Assembly (NCBI GenBank): GCA_021199135.1
Contig: JAJQIQ010000209.1
Span: 1-7,782, forward strand
Length of the DNA: 7,782 nucleotides
Reading direction: 5' to 3'
Source: Clostridiales bacterium
GTDB taxonomy: Bacteria; Bacillota; Clostridia; Lachnospirales; Lachnospiraceae
The notes beneath the pieces are model-generated. The model was not told where the DNA came from. It did not search any database and saw nothing but the letters and a program-made list of their open reading frames with translations. Made by a program: the position numbers and the translations under genes. Within the stretch, counting starts at the first letter, position 1, and each line of letters starts with the position of its first letter. Shown one piece after another: positions 6,152-7,782 of the stretch.

Positions 6152-7308
6152 ACCGTAAATTTCCTCCGTATGAAACCGTAAGTCTCCTGCTCCGTCCCAA
6201 GGATTTCATTCAAATCAGGATTCTCCACAAAATGGCAATTCTCCATCGCCTCTGCAATTATATCACAAATCTGCAGGAAACGTATCTCTCCATTTAAAAA
6301 CATCTTTACCGCCATCTCGTTTGCCGCATTGAAAACGGTCGGCATGTTGCCGCCCCGTCCCATCGCCGAAAACGCGAGCGAAAGCCCCGGAAACGTCTCC
6401 AAATCCGGCCGCTCGAAGGAAAGCTGTCCCATCTCAAACGGGTCGAGCTTTTTCCCGTCATGGGCAAGCCGCCTCGGGTAATAGAGCGCGTACTGGATCG
6501 GGATGTGCATGTCCGGCGTGCCGAGCTGCGCCATCACCGCCCCGTCCACGTACTCGACTGCCGAGTGAACGACGCTCTGCGGGTGGACGACGACCTTTAT
6601 CTGCTCCGCCGAGAGTGAAAACAGCCACCGCGCCTCCATGACCTCGAGGCCTTTGTTCACGAGCGTGGCCGAGTCTATCGTGACCTTCTTTCCCATGCTC
6701 CAGTTCGGGTGATTGAGCGCGTCAGCCGCCGTCACATTCAAGAGCTCGTCGCGTTTCTTTCCGCGGAACGGCCCGCCGGAGGCGGTGAGCCATATGTTTT
6801 TAATTTTGTTTCCTTCATTTCCCTGCAACGACTGGAAGATCGCACTGTGCTCGCTGTCCACCGGAAGTATCTTCACTCCGTATTTTTTCGCGAGCAGCAT
6901 TATGATATGCCCCGCCGTGACCAGCGTCTCCTTGTTCGCAAGGGCGATGTCACGCCCCGCCTCAATCGCCGCGACCGTCGGGCGGATACCCATCATCCCT
7001 ACCACTGCCGTCACGACCATCTCCGCGCCCGGGCACGTCGCCGCCTCGATGAGCCCGTCCATCCCGTATCTTATCGGGATATCCAAGTCCCTCGTCGCCG
7101 CCGCAAGCTCCCTTGCCGCAGCCTCGTCCCCGACGCTCACAAGCTTCGGCCGAAACTCCCGCATCTGCCGCTCCATCAGCGCGATATTGTTTCCACACGC
7201 CAGCGCGACAGCCTCGATGTCACCGTGCTCGCGCACGATGTCGAGCGTCTGCGTCCCGATCGACCCTGTCGATCCCAAAATCGCGATTTTTCTCTTCTCG
7301 CCTATCAT
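6148..7308 (-). CDS. dxr: 1-deoxy-D-xylulose 5-phosphate reductoisomerase
   Basis: Dxr (IspC) rearranges and reduces 1-deoxy-D-xylulose 5-phosphate to 2-C-methyl-D-erythritol 4-phosphate with NADPH and a divalent metal, the first committed step of the cytosolic MEP isoprenoid pathway; it is the fosmidomycin target. The 386-residue length is typical. Visible motifs: Rossmann loop GSTGSIG (12-18), ANKET (124-128), DSEHSAIFQ (151-159) with metal ligands D151 and E153, the SGGPF loop (176-180), HPNWSMG (200-206, the flexible loop over the active site) and NKGLEVMEA (218-226) with the third metal ligand E222. All expected catalytic residues are present. The ATG at 7308 puts the nucleotide-binding loop at the usual distance from the N-terminus; the preceding Shine-Dalgarno match is weak (AAGAG-like). 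The gene starts 18 nt after cdsA and its TGA stop overlaps the rseP start. The last 150 nt or so are visibly more AT-rich than the rest of the gene. Confidence 0.98.
   Translation of the reverse strand: MIGEKRKIAILGSTGSIGTQTLDIVREHGDIEAVALACGNNIALMERQMREFRPKLVSVGDEAAARELAAATRDLDIPIRYGMDGLIEAATCPGAEMVVTAVVGMMGIRPTVAAIEAGRDIALANKETLVTAGHIIMLLAKKYGVKILPVDSEHSAIFQSLQGNEGNKIKNIWLTASGGPFRGKKRDELLNVTAADALNHPNWSMGKKVTIDSATLVNKGLEVMEARWLFSLSAEQIKVVVHPQSVVHSAVEYVDGAVMAQLGTPDMHIPIQYALYYPRRLAHDGKKLDPFEMGQLSFERPDLETFPGLSLAFSAMGRGGNMPTVFNAANEMAVKMFLNGEIRFLQICDIIAEAMENCHFVENPDLNEILGTEQETYGFIRRKFTV
6163..6167 (-). promoter_or_regulatory. Ribosome binding site that supports the TTG start of rseP
   Basis: GGAGG read on the minus strand, 11 nt before the TTG at 6151 and inside the last codons of dxr. 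It is the best Shine-Dalgarno match in the window. The spacing is slightly long, but with the HELGH motif correctly placed at residue 17 it supports a TTG start overlapping the dxr stop (shared bases TTGA) and coupled translation. Confidence 0.7.
6257..6262 (-). promoter_or_regulatory. Possible extended -10 inside the 3' end of dxr, upstream of rseP
   Basis: TGATATAAT on the minus strand matches the extended -10 form TGnTATAAT, in codons for Cys-Asp-Ile-Ile near the Dxr C-terminus. No good -35 is present, which extended -10 promoters can tolerate. It would give a leader of about 100 nt for rseP. As it is fully coding, chance is a real alternative. Confidence 0.2.
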
Positions 7309-7326
7309 TCTATCATCTCTTCAAAA

Positions 7327-7782
7327 TCACAGGAAAAACTGCGCCAAATAAAACAGTATCGGTGCCGTGATGATCATGCTGTCGAACCGGTCAAGGATCC
7401 CCCCGTGTCCGGGGATCAGGTTCCCGTAATCCTTGACGTCGAAATTTCTCTTTATCGCCGACGCCGTGAGGTCCCCGACCATCGAGATCAGCGCCGCCAC
7501 CGCCGCGATCCCCGCAAGGATCGCGATCTCCGCAATCCCAAGCTCCATCGGCTTTTTGAATACGGCGCAGAATATCACCGTAAGCAGCGCCGCGCCGACA
7601 ACCCCGCCAATGGCGCCCTCTATCGATTTCTTCGGGCTGAGTTTCGGGGACATCTGGTGGTTCCCGAAAAACTTCCCCCAGAGCATCCCCACGCAGTAGG
7701 CGCAGGTGTCGCAGCCCCACGAGCATAGGAAGATGAGGAACGCGAGGTACATCCCCCGCTCCATCTCCCGCAGCCGGAACAC
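7327..7782 (-). CDS. cdsA: Phosphatidate cytidylyltransferase (CDP-diglyceride synthase), C-terminal part, 5' end outside window
   Basis: CdsA is an integral membrane enzyme that joins CTP and phosphatidic acid to give CDP-diacylglycerol and pyrophosphate, the branch point of phospholipid synthesis. The last 151 residues are visible, and the frame stays open at the right edge, so the true start lies upstream; family members are usually about 260-280 aa, so roughly 110-130 residues are missing. Counting from the edge, the segment holds a D-T-x-A-Y-x-x-G motif (25-32), SPKKSIEG (49-56), hydrophobic stretches at about 57-75 and 82-103, and the family signature near the end: SAIKRNFDVKD (108-118) followed by IPGHGGILDRFDS (123-135). 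The signature's Lys-Arg, Lys-Asp, His-Gly-Gly and Asp-Arg-x-Asp residues are all present, so the enzyme should be active. Four cysteines cluster around the first motif (C20, C24, C27, C30). The TGA stop lies 18 nt before dxr, which suggests co-transcription. Confidence 0.95.
   Translation of the reverse strand: MFRLREMERGMYLAFLIFLCSWGCDTCAYCVGMLWGKFFGNHQMSPKLSPKKSIEGAIGGVVGAALLTVIFCAVFKKPMELGIAEIAILAGIAAVAALISMVGDLTASAIKRNFDVKDYGNLIPGHGGILDRFDSMIITAPILFYLAQFFL

Noticed and set aside
5444..6181. Plus-strand open frame of 245 codons opposite rseP
   Set aside because: Antisense shadow of a clear RseP gene with all its protease motifs; no domain or supported start of its own.
7309..7320. Alternative upstream ATG for dxr
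   Set aside because: The ATG just upstream (minus strand ATG ATA GAA TGA) is out of frame and stops after three codons; the ATG at 7308 gives the normal Dxr N-terminus.
6709..7728. Plus-strand open frame of 339 codons spanning dxr and cdsA
   Set aside because: It crosses two well-identified genes on the other strand, is full of Arg, His and Asp runs typical of antisense reading, and has no family motif.

Overview
This window is an ordinary but gene-dense stretch of bacterial housekeeping chromosome. All five genes lie on the minus strand and are transcribed from right to left: cdsA (3' part only), dxr, rseP, ispG and polC (cut by the left edge). I see no convincing gene on the plus strand, and no RNA gene, mobile element, CRISPR array or prophage sequence.

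Organism. PolC, the Gram-positive-type replicative polymerase with an exonuclease inserted in its PHP domain, points to Bacillota. The order cdsA-dxr-rseP-ispG-polC is well known in Clostridia, including Lachnospiraceae-like lineages. The DNA is GC-rich by eye, with frequent AAG, GAG, CTC and ATC codons but also many ATA and AGG codons. A GC-rich member of the Clostridia is my best guess; I cannot name a genus.

Layout from right to left, in transcription order. 7782-7327: the C-terminal 151 residues of CdsA, which makes CDP-diacylglycerol for phospholipids. 7308-6148: complete Dxr (386 aa), an early MEP-pathway enzyme. 6151-5111: complete RseP/RasP-type intramembrane metalloprotease (346 aa), with a TTG start overlapping the dxr stop. 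5069-3984: complete IspG (361 aa), a late MEP-pathway iron-sulfur enzyme. 4000-1: PolC from its start to residue 1333, ending just before the conserved PKAHA region. Junctions are tight: 18 nt between cdsA and dxr, 4 nt overlap, 41 nt gap, 17 nt overlap. This indicates one co-transcribed unit linking membrane lipid synthesis, isoprenoid synthesis, envelope proteolysis and DNA replication. No intergenic stretch exceeds 41 nt.

The features most worth a second look are small. They are an AT-rich, low-complexity linker in PolC with a short tandem duplication and an A8 slippery run; a perfect TATAAT in the AT-rich gap before ispG; an extended -10-like sequence in the end of dxr; and a four-cysteine cluster around a conserved Asp in CdsA. 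I found no evidence for a new multi-gene system here.
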